64,000 nucleotides of DNA from Bacteroidetes bacterium UBA6161. Lineage in GTDB: Bacteria; Bacteroidota; Bacteroidia; NS11-12g; UBA955. The notes below the pieces were generated by a model that was not told the DNA's origin, ran no database searches, and saw only the letters and a list, made by a program, of their open reading frames with translations. Within the stretch, counting starts at the first letter, position 1. Every line of letters starts with the position of its first letter. The position numbers were made by a program, and so were the translations under genes. Where the stretch lies: the NCBI GenBank assembly GCA_002422315.1, contig DIUJ01000019.1:1160-65159 (forward strand), written 5' to 3'. Below, piece by piece: positions 17,033-24,639 of the stretch.

Positions 17033-17289
17033 TGTATCGTCCTGAAATTAGTTGACAGATTTATAGATTTAAAGATAAATAAAAACCACGAGATTTTAAA
17101 CAAATCTCGCGGTTTTTACTGGTTCGAGTTTTTGAGATATTGTTGCCTAGCGGTCCAATACCTGCAACTTTCTTTGCATTTAAAGCCTTATAATTTTAAT
17201 TTTAGAAATTAAATTGACTTAAAACGCTTCTAAAGAAGTCATTTTTTGCTCTGAAAATTCAGATTTGAAGGTTTTGGAAGAGTTGTGCA
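17033..17289. repeat. ~260-bp direct repeat, copy 2
   Basis: Second copy of the block at 15836-16106. Landmarks shared in order are TCCTGAAATTAGTTGACAG, the hairpin at 17081-17117, ACTGGTTCGAGTTTTTGAGA, TTTTTTGCTCTGAAAATTCA and GAAGGTTTTGGAAGAGTTG. Differences are scattered substitutions and small indels, so the copies are old. They bracket the 143-residue / PemK-like pair. Confidence 0.85.
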
Positions 17290-17309
17290 ACAGCTACTGC
17301 TGTTAGCGG
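17289..17309. repeat. hairpin plus GTTAGCGG box at the left edge of the lipoprotein unit
   Basis: AACAGC/GCTGTT inverted repeat (17289-17304) running into GTTAGCGG (17302-17309). The complement CCGCTAAC is at 18451-18458, on the far side of the lipoprotein gene. Read on the minus strand, this edge lies downstream of the lipoprotein gene. Confidence 0.5.
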
Positions 17310-17323
17310 TTCGTTGTTTATTT

Positions 17324-18409
17324 TCAATGTCTGTTATCACAATTTATTTGAACATATATGTTGTCTTTTGAATTTATGAAATCAATGGTCGGGCAACCGA
17401 AAGAAACATCTTCAAATCCAAATATAACATCGGGTTTATTTTTAAAAAGACTTCCTGTCCATTGGTCGCCTATTAGTGAAATGCTTGAACCTTCGCTGCT
17501 ACTGAATAGTGTCTCATGCACTATGCTTTCCAATTTCTTATCAAATACAATTAAATGACGGTCTTCAAGCACCATATTAGTATTTGACAAAATATAATCT
17601 TGGATAAAGATATGGTATTTGTCAGTTTCAGATAAATATGCTTGTCCTTTAATAGCATTTTGATTTTTACATTTTTTTTGCACTTCGGTCAATTGACTTT
17701 TTTCTAATGGAAATTTTTCAGTTTTAATTTTTTTCCAAATAATAGGTTTCATTTGTCCTCGAGTAAAAGGATTTTCTTTACCGATAAAAACCAATGCATC
17801 GCTAAAATATTCACCAAGTCTGTTTAAAGAATTATTAGCTACTTCGAATCCAATCATATAGTCGATTTGATTACAAGGACAGTCTTTTATGTCCATATAA
17901 TCATTTAGACAGGCAACTGCGTTCAATTTATTAACAGAAAAAGATAGTAGCACATCTTTAGAGTAATCATAGATAAATACACTGTCTGTTTCTGAAATGT
18001 TTGTTTTTGAGAGTAATCTCTTTCTATATGTTGAATTTAATTTGAAATATTGAATCGTGTTATTATCTAAATTTTCAATATTGGGAATTGCAAGAGAGTC
18101 TTGATTTTCGCTTAATGGATAAATGTCCGATAGCGATATAAAACCAACTTTTTTGTTTAATTTTCCTTCCATTATACGTATCCAAAACAAGTCAAGTTCT
18201 TTAGTATATGTAGTTTGGTTATCTAAGTCAGAATAACCAATAGAATTAAGTGTGTCTGATGTTTCAAGATTTGAAATTTTGATTTCAGTATCAGTTTTAT
18301 TTTCGTTTTCTACTTCAATCTCATCTTTTTTATTAGTTCCTTTTTTTTTCTCGCTACATGATAAAACAGTGAATATTGTTATCATTAAAACTGTAAATAT
18401 TCGTTTCAT
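17324..18409 (-). CDS. lipoprotein of unknown function in a cassette-like setting
   Basis: 361 residues. The signal sequence MKRIFTVLMITIFTVLSC ends in a lipobox with Cys18, followed by a highly charged Lys/Glu/Asn linker (19-45). The rest, including a Cys pair in DCPCNQ, matches no family I know. It stands alone, bounded by GTTAGCGG at 17302-17309 and CCGCTAAC at 18451-18458, with repeat copy 2 beyond the left edge. This setting suggests horizontally moved cargo. Confidence 0.75.
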   Translation of the reverse strand: MKRIFTVLMITIFTVLSCSEKKKGTNKKDEIEVENENKTDTEIKISNLETSDTLNSIGYSDLDNQTTYTKELDLFWIRIMEGKLNKKVGFISLSDIYPLSENQDSLAIPNIENLDNNTIQYFKLNSTYRKRLLSKTNISETDSVFIYDYSKDVLLSFSVNKLNAVACLNDYMDIKDCPCNQIDYMIGFEVANNSLNRLGEYFSDALVFIGKENPFTRGQMKPIIWKKIKTEKFPLEKSQLTEVQKKCKNQNAIKGQAYLSETDKYHIFIQDYILSNTNMVLEDRHLIVFDKKLESIVHETLFSSSEGSSISLIGDQWTGSLFKNKPDVIFGFEDVSFGCPTIDFINSKDNIYVQINCDNRH

Positions 18410-18432
18410 TCTGTTCGTTTTTTGTTTCTGGA

Positions 18433-18458
18433 TGTGTCGTCCTACAATGACCGCTAAC
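18433..18458. repeat. TGTGTCGTCCT fragment and CCGCTAAC box at the right edge of the lipoprotein unit
   Basis: TGTGTCGTCCT (18433-18443) resembles the first bases of both long repeat copies but does not continue into the repeat. It is followed by CCGCTAAC (18451-18458), the complement of the GTTAGCGG at 17302. The rest of 18459-18724 holds no gene I can support. Confidence 0.45.
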
Positions 18459-18724
18459 TTAAATATAAGCCTGAAAAGTGTCAGGGTTTATTTAGCTGCC
18501 TACAAACATACTCCTTTCCCTCTAATTTGCAAATCCAATCTTCCCTCCTGTTACCTTTCAAATAAAACCTTTAGACCCTGAATATTGAAGTAATACGATA
18601 TGCTTATCGCTAATTTTTAGCCCCAAATGGCTTATTTTACAACTTCGCATTAATCTAATACCTAACTTGGATTTAATATGATTTAAGCAACATTAATTTA
18701 AACATTAAAAAAGGAGAAATACAT

Positions 18725-18732
18725 TACTTTTG
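18725..18732 (+). promoter_or_regulatory. -7 promoter box of the membrane protein / rsmI / lnt operon
   Basis: TACTTTTG, an exact TAnnTTTG match, ends 4 nt before the ATG at 18737. Confidence 0.55.
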
Positions 18733-18736
18733 CTAC

Positions 18737-19186
18737 ATGATTTGGAAAGCGCTTTTAGTATTTGTTTTATCTACTACAAAAATGTTGGTAGCAATGGCCA
18801 TGTTGGTTCAGTCAGATTGGTCTTTTTTGTATGGATTTATACTAAGTGTTGCTGGAGGCCTTAGCGGTATATTTTTTTATACTTTCTTAGGCCAAAAAGT
18901 AAAGAACTATTGGGAAATGAAGTTTCAGCCAAAGGCTAAAGTTTTTAAAATGAACAAGCGTAAAAGAATGCTTGTAAGGTTTAAAAAAGGATACGGACTA
19001 GCAGGTATAGCTTTTCTTTCCCCTATGCTTATTAGCATTCCCGCCGGCTGTATGATAAGCCTAGCAATGACGGACAATAGAAAACAAATTATTCTTTACC
19101 AAAGTATTTCGGTTGTTTTTTGGGTAAGTTTGGTTTTAGGGCTTAAAAGTTTATTTAATATTTCTCTAACCTCTGCTTTAAAATAA
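18737..19186 (+). CDS. small multi-pass membrane protein
   Basis: 149 residues with about four membrane helices (5-22, 30-52, 86-110, 119-140) and a basic loop (NKRKRMLVRFKKGYG). The stretch GLAGIAFLSPMLISIPAGCMIS resembles the small multidrug export / DedA-like helical proteins, but the match is weak and I assign no function. It starts 4 nt after a -7 box, and its stop overlaps the rsmI start by one base (TAATG), making it first in an operon with rsmI and lnt. Confidence 0.75.
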   Translation: MIWKALLVFVLSTTKMLVAMAMLVQSDWSFLYGFILSVAGGLSGIFFYTFLGQKVKNYWEMKFQPKAKVFKMNKRKRMLVRFKKGYGLAGIAFLSPMLISIPAGCMISLAMTDNRKQIILYQSISVVFWVSLVLGLKSLFNISLTSALK

Positions 19187-19875
19187 TGGAGATGGAAACA
19201 GGTAAATTATACTTAATCCCAACCCCAATTGGCAATCTGGGAGACATTACCCTAAGGGCACTTGAAGTGCTTAAAACCTGCGACATATTGTTTGCAGAAG
19301 ATACTAGAACTACAGGCATTCTGCTGAAACACTTTCAAATAAAAACCAACCTGAGGTCTTTCCATGCGCACAACGAACACGAAAAAACAGAACAGATAAA
19401 ACAGCTAATTGAAGAAGGAAAAACAATTGGTCTTGTTAGTGATGCTGGCAGCCCAGGCATTTCTGACCCTGGTTTTTTAGCCACTAGAATTTGCGCAGAA
19501 CACAATCTGCCCTTTGAGGCGTTGCCGGGAGCCACTGCTTTTGTACCTGCCCTATTAGAGTCTGGTTTCCCCTGCGACAAATTTGTATTTGAAGGTTTTT
19601 TACCTCAAAAGAAAGGAAGACAAACTAGGTGGGAAGCTCTCGCTCAAGAAAAAAGAACAATCGTACTTTACGAGAGCCCCTATAGAGTGATTAAGCTTTT
19701 AGAAGAAATAAAAAAATACTTAGGAGGGGAAAGAAGAGTTTCTGCTAGCAGAGAAATAAGTAAAAAATTCCACCAAACCCTTCGTGGTACTTGCGATGAA
19801 ATTCACACACATTTTAAAAAAACAACTCCCAAAGGAGAATTTGTAGTAGTTATAGAAGGTAAAAATGAAAAATAG
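19186..19875 (+). CDS. rsmI: 16S rRNA (cytidine1402-2'-O)-methyltransferase RsmI
   Basis: 229 residues of the tetrapyrrole-methylase fold. YLIPTPIGNLGDITLRAL, FAEDTRTTGILLKHF, LVSDAGSPGISDPG and EALPGATAFVPALL are hallmark RsmI motifs. It methylates the ribose of C1402 in 16S rRNA. It starts in the stop codon of the preceding gene; a second ATG two codons later is possible. Its end overlaps the start of lnt by 11 bp. Confidence 0.94.
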   Translation: MEMETGKLYLIPTPIGNLGDITLRALEVLKTCDILFAEDTRTTGILLKHFQIKTNLRSFHAHNEHEKTEQIKQLIEEGKTIGLVSDAGSPGISDPGFLATRICAEHNLPFEALPGATAFVPALLESGFPCDKFVFEGFLPQKKGRQTRWEALAQEKRTIVLYESPYRVIKLLEEIKKYLGGERRVSASREISKKFHQTLRGTCDEIHTHFKKTTPKGEFVVVIEGKNEK

Positions 19876-21451
19876 ATTCATGCAGAACCCTTGGTTGTGG
19901 AGTATAGGCGGAGGTATATTACTTTCCCTTTCGTGGCCCCCACTTCCTTTTTTCTTTTTAGTATTCATTGCCTTGCTTCCTTGGATAAAACTTGTTCATT
20001 TTGCAAAAAATGAACACAAAAGTTTAGGGTGGCTTTTTCTTAGAATATATATTGGTGTTTTCATTTGGAATCTATTAACCACTTGGTGGGTTTGGTTTGC
20101 ATCGCCAGAAGGTAGTATCGCTATGTTTATTGCAAACAGCTTGTTACTTTGTATTCCATTTTTAGCCTATTTTATTACCTTAAAAAATGTTCAAAAGAAT
20201 GCTGCTATAAGTTTATTGTTCTATTTTCTTGCTATAGAATATTTTCACTTTAGGTGGGATGCAGCCTATCCTTGGTTAACCCTTGGCCATGTGTTTGCAA
20301 AATTTCCAATCATGGTGCAGTGGTATGAATATACTGGAGTTCTTGGAGGCACACTGTGGGTGGTTTTAATAAATCTGTCTATCTATCATGTTTTTACAGG
20401 AAAAGAAAAGAAGCTTTCTCTGCTTTTAAAAACAATTTTACCGGTGGTTCTATCTGTTGTTTTATATGGAATTGAATTCCAGAAAAAAACTGATGGCAAA
20501 CCAATAAATACAGTAATCATACAGCCAAATTTAGACCCATACAATTCTAAATTTGAAAAAGCACCATTGGAAATTACCATGGAGCTAATGGAACAAATTG
20601 ACAAGAATACTGACAGTAATACTCATTTTGTAATTAGCCCAGAGACTGCTATCCCTGGAAGTTTTGAAATCCAGAATTGGATGAATGAATCTAAAATCAT
20701 GCACTTTAAAAGTCTGTGTGCGAAATACCCCAAAACCGCATTTATCACAGGCCTAGAGACACACGAATTTTATAATACAAATACCAATAGCAAACCTACC
20801 TTAACTGCCCGCAGAACGGATGATACAACTCTTTTCTACGATGTATATAATACTGCAGGATTTTTTTATAACAATGTACCACCAGTATTTTACCACAAAT
20901 CTAAATTGGTGCCAGGTGTAGAAAAAATGCCTTTCCCTAAAACTCTAGGATGGCTTGAAGATTATGCAATAAACTTGGGTGGTACAAGCGGAAGCCTTGG
21001 TTCGAGTAAAAAACCACTAATATTTACAAGACCAGACTCCATTTCTACCTTTGCATTGATATGCTACGAATCCATTTTCGGTGAATTTACAACCCGTTTC
21101 ACTAATCAAGAGGTTGACTTTATTTCTATAATTACGAATGATGGATGGTGGGGAAATACATTTGGTTACAAACAACACTTGTATTATGGTAGTTTAAGGG
21201 CAATAGAAAACCGTAAATGGATAGCTAGAAGTGCAAACACTGGTATCTCTTGTTTTATTAATCCACTTGGAGAAATTACTCAAGCCACTAATTGGTGGGA
21301 AAAGCAAGAAATTAAGCAAACTATATACAGTAAAAAAGAAGCTACCTTTTACCAAAAGCAAGGCGACTTGATTGGGATTATAAGCAGTATTGTGAGTGTT
21401 TTGTTTTTTCTAGGTGTTGTTGTTCAAGTCAAAACTAAGTTAAAGAAGTAA
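19865..21451 (+). CDS. lnt: apolipoprotein N-acyltransferase
   Basis: 528 residues. Six or more N-terminal membrane helices (about 12-205) are followed by a periplasmic nitrilase-like domain with the catalytic triad: Glu in VISPETAIPG (about 260), Lys in HKSKLVPGVEKMPF, and Cys in ALICYESIFGEF. A C-terminal helix closes the protein. Lnt adds the third acyl chain to the N-terminal cysteine of lipoproteins, completing triacylation. It is last in the operon; its start overlaps the end of rsmI. Confidence 0.94.
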   Translation: MKNRFMQNPWLWSIGGGILLSLSWPPLPFFFLVFIALLPWIKLVHFAKNEHKSLGWLFLRIYIGVFIWNLLTTWWVWFASPEGSIAMFIANSLLLCIPFLAYFITLKNVQKNAAISLLFYFLAIEYFHFRWDAAYPWLTLGHVFAKFPIMVQWYEYTGVLGGTLWVVLINLSIYHVFTGKEKKLSLLLKTILPVVLSVVLYGIEFQKKTDGKPINTVIIQPNLDPYNSKFEKAPLEITMELMEQIDKNTDSNTHFVISPETAIPGSFEIQNWMNESKIMHFKSLCAKYPKTAFITGLETHEFYNTNTNSKPTLTARRTDDTTLFYDVYNTAGFFYNNVPPVFYHKSKLVPGVEKMPFPKTLGWLEDYAINLGGTSGSLGSSKKPLIFTRPDSISTFALICYESIFGEFTTRFTNQEVDFISIITNDGWWGNTFGYKQHLYYGSLRAIENRKWIARSANTGISCFINPLGEITQATNWWEKQEIKQTIYSKKEATFYQKQGDLIGIISSIVSVLFFLGVVVQVKTKLKK

Positions 21452-21563
21452 ATAGGGCTTTAATTCACTAAGCGATTATTCTACAAAGCATTCTCACAAC
21501 AAAATAATTCACCCATACAAGGGGTATATAAAGTTTTAGAGTGAAATAAAAAAATGTGCTTGG

Positions 21564-21595
21564 TTGTTTACAAAGGATTTTTATTGTTAATTTTG
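21564..21595 (+). promoter_or_regulatory. promoter of the ParDE-like pair
   Basis: TTG at 21564-21566 and TAATTTTG at 21588-21595 (exact TAnnTTTG), 21 bp apart; the ATG is 20 nt downstream. Confidence 0.55.
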
Positions 21596-21615
21596 CGTTT
21601 ACAATAACTCATACC

Positions 21616-21825
21616 ATGAAAGAAGTAACATTAAAGGTTCCAGATGCAAAACTTGGTTTTTTTTTGGAGTTAGTCAAAGAACTTGGTTTTGAAGTTTCTA
21701 ACGACTTGCATATCCCAGAACAACATATTTCGATTGTCAAAGAAAGAATTAAATCTGCTAAACCCGAAGATGCCATTCTTTGGGAAGAGGCTCGAAAACA
21801 ATTTACTTTCAAAGACTCAGAGTAA
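21616..21825 (+). CDS. antitoxin-like protein of a type II pair
   Basis: 69 residues from the ATG at 21616; an upstream GTG frame start at 21556 lies before the promoter box. MKEVTLKVPDAKLGFFLELV is a short beta strand plus helix, followed by a Glu/Lys-rich C-terminal helix (WEEARKQF), the layout of small antitoxins that fold on their toxin. The stop overlaps the toxin start by one base (TAATG). Confidence 0.75.
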   Translation: MKEVTLKVPDAKLGFFLELVKELGFEVSNDLHIPEQHISIVKERIKSAKPEDAILWEEARKQFTFKDSE

Positions 21826-22124
21826 TGCGTTTTGTTGTTGTTATTGACCCTCTTGCCATTCGGGATATTCAGGAAACAATAAATTATTATGATGAACAAT
21901 CAAATGGTTTGGGCAAAAGGTTTGAAAGCGTGCTAAACAGTCACTTTTCTACTCTAAAAAAAAATCCTCTCTTACGAATTCGATATGACAAAGTTCGTTG
22001 TTTAACACTAAAAAAGTTCCCATTTATGGTATATTTTACTGTTGATGAAAATCAAAAAGTTGTAACAATTAGAGCAGTTTTTCACACCTCGCTTAACCCT
22101 CTAAATTGGGACAATAGAAAGTAA
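21825..22124 (+). CDS. RelE/ParE-family toxin
   Basis: 99 residues of the RelE/ParE fold. DPLAIRDIQETINYYDEQSNGLGKRF is the typical N-terminal helical pair; IRYDKVRCLTLKKFPFMVYF and VVTIRAVFHTSLNP are the central strands. The final arginine/histidine-containing strand is nearer ParE than the RNase RelE, so gyrase or ribosome targeting is undecided. Translation is probably coupled to the antitoxin. Confidence 0.85.
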   Translation: MRFVVVIDPLAIRDIQETINYYDEQSNGLGKRFESVLNSHFSTLKKNPLLRIRYDKVRCLTLKKFPFMVYFTVDENQKVVTIRAVFHTSLNPLNWDNRK

Positions 22125-22157
22125 TATTATTAAATCAAGCAAGTTAAAAAAAACAAA

Positions 22158-22186
22158 AAAAGCCGATTCAAAAGAATCGGCTTTTC
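22158..22186. terminator. bidirectional terminator between the toxin gene and rpmA
   Basis: Perfect eight-base stem GCCGATTC (22162-22169) with GAATCGGC (22174-22181), an A run on one side and a T run on the other. Confidence 0.85.
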
Positions 22187-22204
22187 CATATAATGAAAAT
22201 ATGA

Positions 22205-22459
22205 TTAGTTATTTACGATAGAAACATAACTACGGTTATCTTTCTTTTTTCTAAAAGAAACTATACCATCTGTAAGAGCGAAAAGCGTATGGTCTTTACC
22301 AATACCTACGTTTTCACCTGGGTGATGTTTTGTTCCTCTTTGTCTAACGATAATGTTACCGGCTCTGGCGGTTTGACCACCAAATAATTTTACACCAAGT
22401 CTCTTACTGTGGGACTCCCTTCCATTATCTGAACTACCTGCTCCTTTTTTATGTGCCAT
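22205..22459 (-). CDS. rpmA: 50S ribosomal protein L27
   Basis: 84 residues starting MAHKKGAGSSDNGRESHSKR, with GVKLFGGQ and GNIIVRQRGTKHHPG, unmistakable for L27. The N-terminus is the short form without a cleaved extension. It follows rplU by 12 bp in the usual two-gene operon. Confidence 0.98.
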   Translation of the reverse strand: MAHKKGAGSSDNGRESHSKRLGVKLFGGQTARAGNIIVRQRGTKHHPGENVGIGKDHTLFALTDGIVSFRKKKDNRSYVSIVNN

Positions 22460-22471
22460 TGTTAGATTATA

Positions 22472-22783
22472 TTAAGCGTTGATTGATTCAATTTTAATTT
22501 TAGAAAACTGCTGTCTGTGACCATTCAGTTTTTTATATCCTTTTCTTCTTTTCTTTTTGAAAACAAGAACTTTATCGCCTTGAACATGGTTTAAAACTGT
22601 TGCTTTAACTACTGCTCCGGAAACGGTTGGTGCACCTACTTTAATATCGCCATTGTTGTCTACCAACAATACCTTTTCAAATTCTACCTTGTCTCCTACT
22701 TGACCTGCAAGTCTGTGAACGAAGATTTGCTGATCTTGTTGCACTCTAAACTGCTGTCCGGCTATTTCTACTATTGCGTACAT
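22472..22783 (-). CDS. rplU: 50S ribosomal protein L21
   Basis: 103 residues: MYAIVEIAGQQFRVQQDQ at the N-terminus and KRRKGYKKLNGHRQQFSKIKI at the C-terminus are the L21 signatures. First gene of rplU-rpmA, with a canonical promoter 20 nt upstream. Confidence 0.98.
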   Translation of the reverse strand: MYAIVEIAGQQFRVQQDQQIFVHRLAGQVGDKVEFEKVLLVDNNGDIKVGAPTVSGAVVKATVLNHVQGDKVLVFKKKRRKGYKKLNGHRQQFSKIKIESINA

Positions 22784-22803
22784 TTCTTTATTAAATTGGG
22801 CTG

Positions 22804-22834
22804 CAAATATAATTCAATAATTTTTAAAAACAAA
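22804..22834 (-). promoter_or_regulatory. canonical Bacteroidota promoter of rplU-rpmA
   Basis: On the minus strand TTTG (22834-22831), 19 bp, then TATATTTG (22811-22804), matching consensus and spacing exactly. Confidence 0.7.
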
Positions 22835-22866
22835 TGGTTTGGAAAAAGTTTTCATAAAAAGTAGTT

Positions 22867-23340
22867 TTATGCATGATGGTAAGGTAATCCTTTGAGAATT
22901 GCAAATCCACGGTAAAGTTGTTCTATGAATATTGCCCGAACCATTTGATGGTTGAAAGTCATTTTAGAAAGTGAAAGAGTGAAATTTGATCGTCTTTTAA
23001 GCTCTAAATCGAACCCATATGCCCCTCCAATTACAAATACACATTTCCCACTTCCTAACTGTAACCAATCGTTGAGTTTAGTTGCGAATTGAGAAGAGCT
23101 ATATTCGGATCCGTTTTCATCCAATAAAATTAAAACATCATGTGGCTTAATTTTATCTAGAAACAACTCCCCTTCTTTTTTCATCAATTGTTCTTTAGTA
23201 AGAGCATTGGGATTTTTAACATCTGGCAATACCTGAACAGAGAAACTACAAAAACGACTTAATCTCTTTTCATATTCTGCAATTAAATCTCCTACTCCTA
23301 AAAGATTTGTTTTACCAATACATAAAAGAGTAACTTGCAT
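22867..23340 (-). CDS. rlmH: 23S rRNA (pseudouridine1915-N3)-methyltransferase RlmH
   Basis: 157 residues. YEKRLSRF near the N-terminus, LILLDENGSEYSSSQFA, VFVIGGAYGFD and the C-terminal HQMVRAIFIEQLYRGFAILKG are the RlmH (SPOUT knot) motifs. It methylates pseudouridine 1915 in helix 69 of 23S rRNA. It is 4 bp downstream of the OmpA-family gene and probably cotranscribed. Confidence 0.95.
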   Translation of the reverse strand: MQVTLLCIGKTNLLGVGDLIAEYEKRLSRFCSFSVQVLPDVKNPNALTKEQLMKKEGELFLDKIKPHDVLILLDENGSEYSSSQFATKLNDWLQLGSGKCVFVIGGAYGFDLELKRRSNFTLSLSKMTFNHQMVRAIFIEQLYRGFAILKGLPYHHA

Positions 23341-23344
23341 CTGA

Positions 23345-24331
23345 TTAATTTCCTAAAATCTGAATTAGTTCATCTAATTTAGGAGTTAATATTATTTCTG
23401 TTCTTCTATTTTTAGCTCTTGCTTCTGGGGTTTTGTTATTTTCTACTGGAATATATTCTCCTCTACCAGCAGCCATAACCCTAGTAGGTTCTAATTTTCC
23501 ATCTGTGGTTAGTATTCTTACTATAGAAGTTGCTCTTAGCACACTTAAATCCCAATTATCCTTTATTGTTGCAGTATTCATTGGCACATCGTCTGTATGT
23601 CCTTCTACCAAAACCGTTACATCTTTCTGGTTCATTAATGCTTTAGCTAATTCTAACAATGCTGCTTGTCCTTTTGGGTCTACAACAATACTTCCAGATT
23701 TGAAAAGTAATTTTTCTTCCATAGAAACATACACTTTACCATTTCTTACTTCTACACTTAAACCATTGTTTTGAAAATTAAACAAGGCTTTTTGCATAGC
23801 TAATTTCAATTCTTGCACAGTAGAATCTTTTGCTCTAAGAATTTTTTCAAGTTCTGCTACCCTTGCTTCTCTAGTTTGCAAGTCTAATTGAAGGTTTTGA
23901 ATAGTCGTTTCTTTATTTCGCAAAGCTTCTTCTTTCAATTGCATATCCCTTTCTTTTTGCTTTAGCAGCTCAGATGTCTCCATTAGGTCTCTTCTTGTTT
24001 TCTCTTGCTCGTCTCGGGTATTCGTTATGATTCTTTGCTGAAGCTCTTGAAGGTCGCCGTATAATTTTTTTGTTCTATCCAAGGCTAAGTGGCACTCTGC
24101 TGAGTCCAATTGTAAGGATGCAACTTCTTTGGCAAGTTTTTCTCTCAACTCTTTTTCTGTTTTCATTCTCTCATCTAAATCTTTGTAAGAAGTTTCACAC
24201 CTTTCTTTTTTGTTTGTGCAGTCTTCCATTTGATTTTTAAGTTCAGAATATTTTCTCTCAGAAACGCAGGAGTTTAAAGACAAAACTCCAATTATGCTTA
24301 TCAGTGCTAAATTAAAACTAGGTTTTTTCAT
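23345..24331 (-). CDS. OmpA-family lipoprotein with coiled coil
   Basis: 328 residues from the ATG at 24331; a TTG at 24343 is less likely. The signal MKKPSFNLALISIIGVLSLNSC has a lipobox. Residues ~25-180 form a long Glu/Lys/Gln-rich coiled coil, followed by an OmpA-like peptidoglycan-binding domain (VLVEGHTDDVPM, LSVLRATSIVRIL, KNRRTEIIL). The protein probably ties the outer membrane to peptidoglycan through a periplasmic coiled-coil spacer. It is first in an operon with rlmH. Confidence 0.88.
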   Translation of the reverse strand: MKKPSFNLALISIIGVLSLNSCVSERKYSELKNQMEDCTNKKERCETSYKDLDERMKTEKELREKLAKEVASLQLDSAECHLALDRTKKLYGDLQELQQRIITNTRDEQEKTRRDLMETSELLKQKERDMQLKEEALRNKETTIQNLQLDLQTREARVAELEKILRAKDSTVQELKLAMQKALFNFQNNGLSVEVRNGKVYVSMEEKLLFKSGSIVVDPKGQAALLELAKALMNQKDVTVLVEGHTDDVPMNTATIKDNWDLSVLRATSIVRILTTDGKLEPTRVMAAGRGEYIPVENNKTPEARAKNRRTEIILTPKLDELIQILGN

Positions 24332-24356
24332 GGTATAATTCAAAGTGTTTAAGATG

Positions 24357-24364
24357 CAAAAGTA
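24357..24364 (-). promoter_or_regulatory. -7 promoter box of the OmpA-family gene
   Basis: TACTTTTG on the minus strand (exact TAnnTTTG), about 25 nt before the ATG. Confidence 0.45.
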
Positions 24365-24443
24365 GCGAAAGATAATGGTGTAAAGGGGCTAACCTTTGGT
24401 TAGTTTATAACACAAGTAAGGATATGTTGAAAAAATTAGACAA

Positions 24444-24477
24444 AAAAAATCCCAATTAACTCTTGTTAATTGGGATT
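24444..24477 (-). terminator. terminator downstream of tRNA-Leu(CAA)
   Basis: Perfect 13-base stem AATCCCAATTAAC (24448-24460) with its complement (24465-24477), then a T run on the minus strand. Confidence 0.85.
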
Positions 24478-24482
24478 AAATG

Positions 24483-24566
24483 TGCCCAGGACCGGGGTCG
24501 AACCGGTACTGGTGTTACCCAACTGGTGTTTGAGACCAGCGCGTCTACCAATTCCGCCACCTGGGC
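24483..24566 (-). tRNA. tRNA-Leu(CAA)
   Basis: 84 nt. The acceptor stem GCCCAGG pairs with CCTGGGC and the discriminator is A. The anticodon stem CTGGT/ACCAG encloses the loop CTCAAAC (anticodon CAA). A long variable arm and a T arm with GTTCGAC follow. CCA is not encoded. Confidence 0.95.
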
Positions 24567-24595
24567 ATCGTGTGAATTAGGTTGCAAAAATAATA

Positions 24596-24626
24596 TTTGG
24601 TCTGAATAAAACAACAAATATATTTG
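24596..24626 (+). promoter_or_regulatory. canonical promoter of the 24640 gene
   Basis: TTTG (24596-24599), 19 bp, TATATTTG (24619-24626). The exact consensus 14 nt before the TTG at 24640 supports that non-ATG start. Confidence 0.65.
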
Positions 24627-24639
24627 CAAAAAATAAAAT

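Noticed and set aside
16918..17103. 61-codon minus-strand frame at the edge of repeat copy 2
   Set aside because: It overlaps the promoter and start of the 143-residue gene and has no recognisable sequence.
15836..17289. CRISPR array
   Set aside because: There are only two long diverged copies and no regular short repeat-spacer pattern.
18252..18581. 109-codon plus-strand frame antisense to the lipoprotein gene
   Set aside because: It is a shadow of the lipoprotein signal region plus AT-rich flank; composition is not protein-like.
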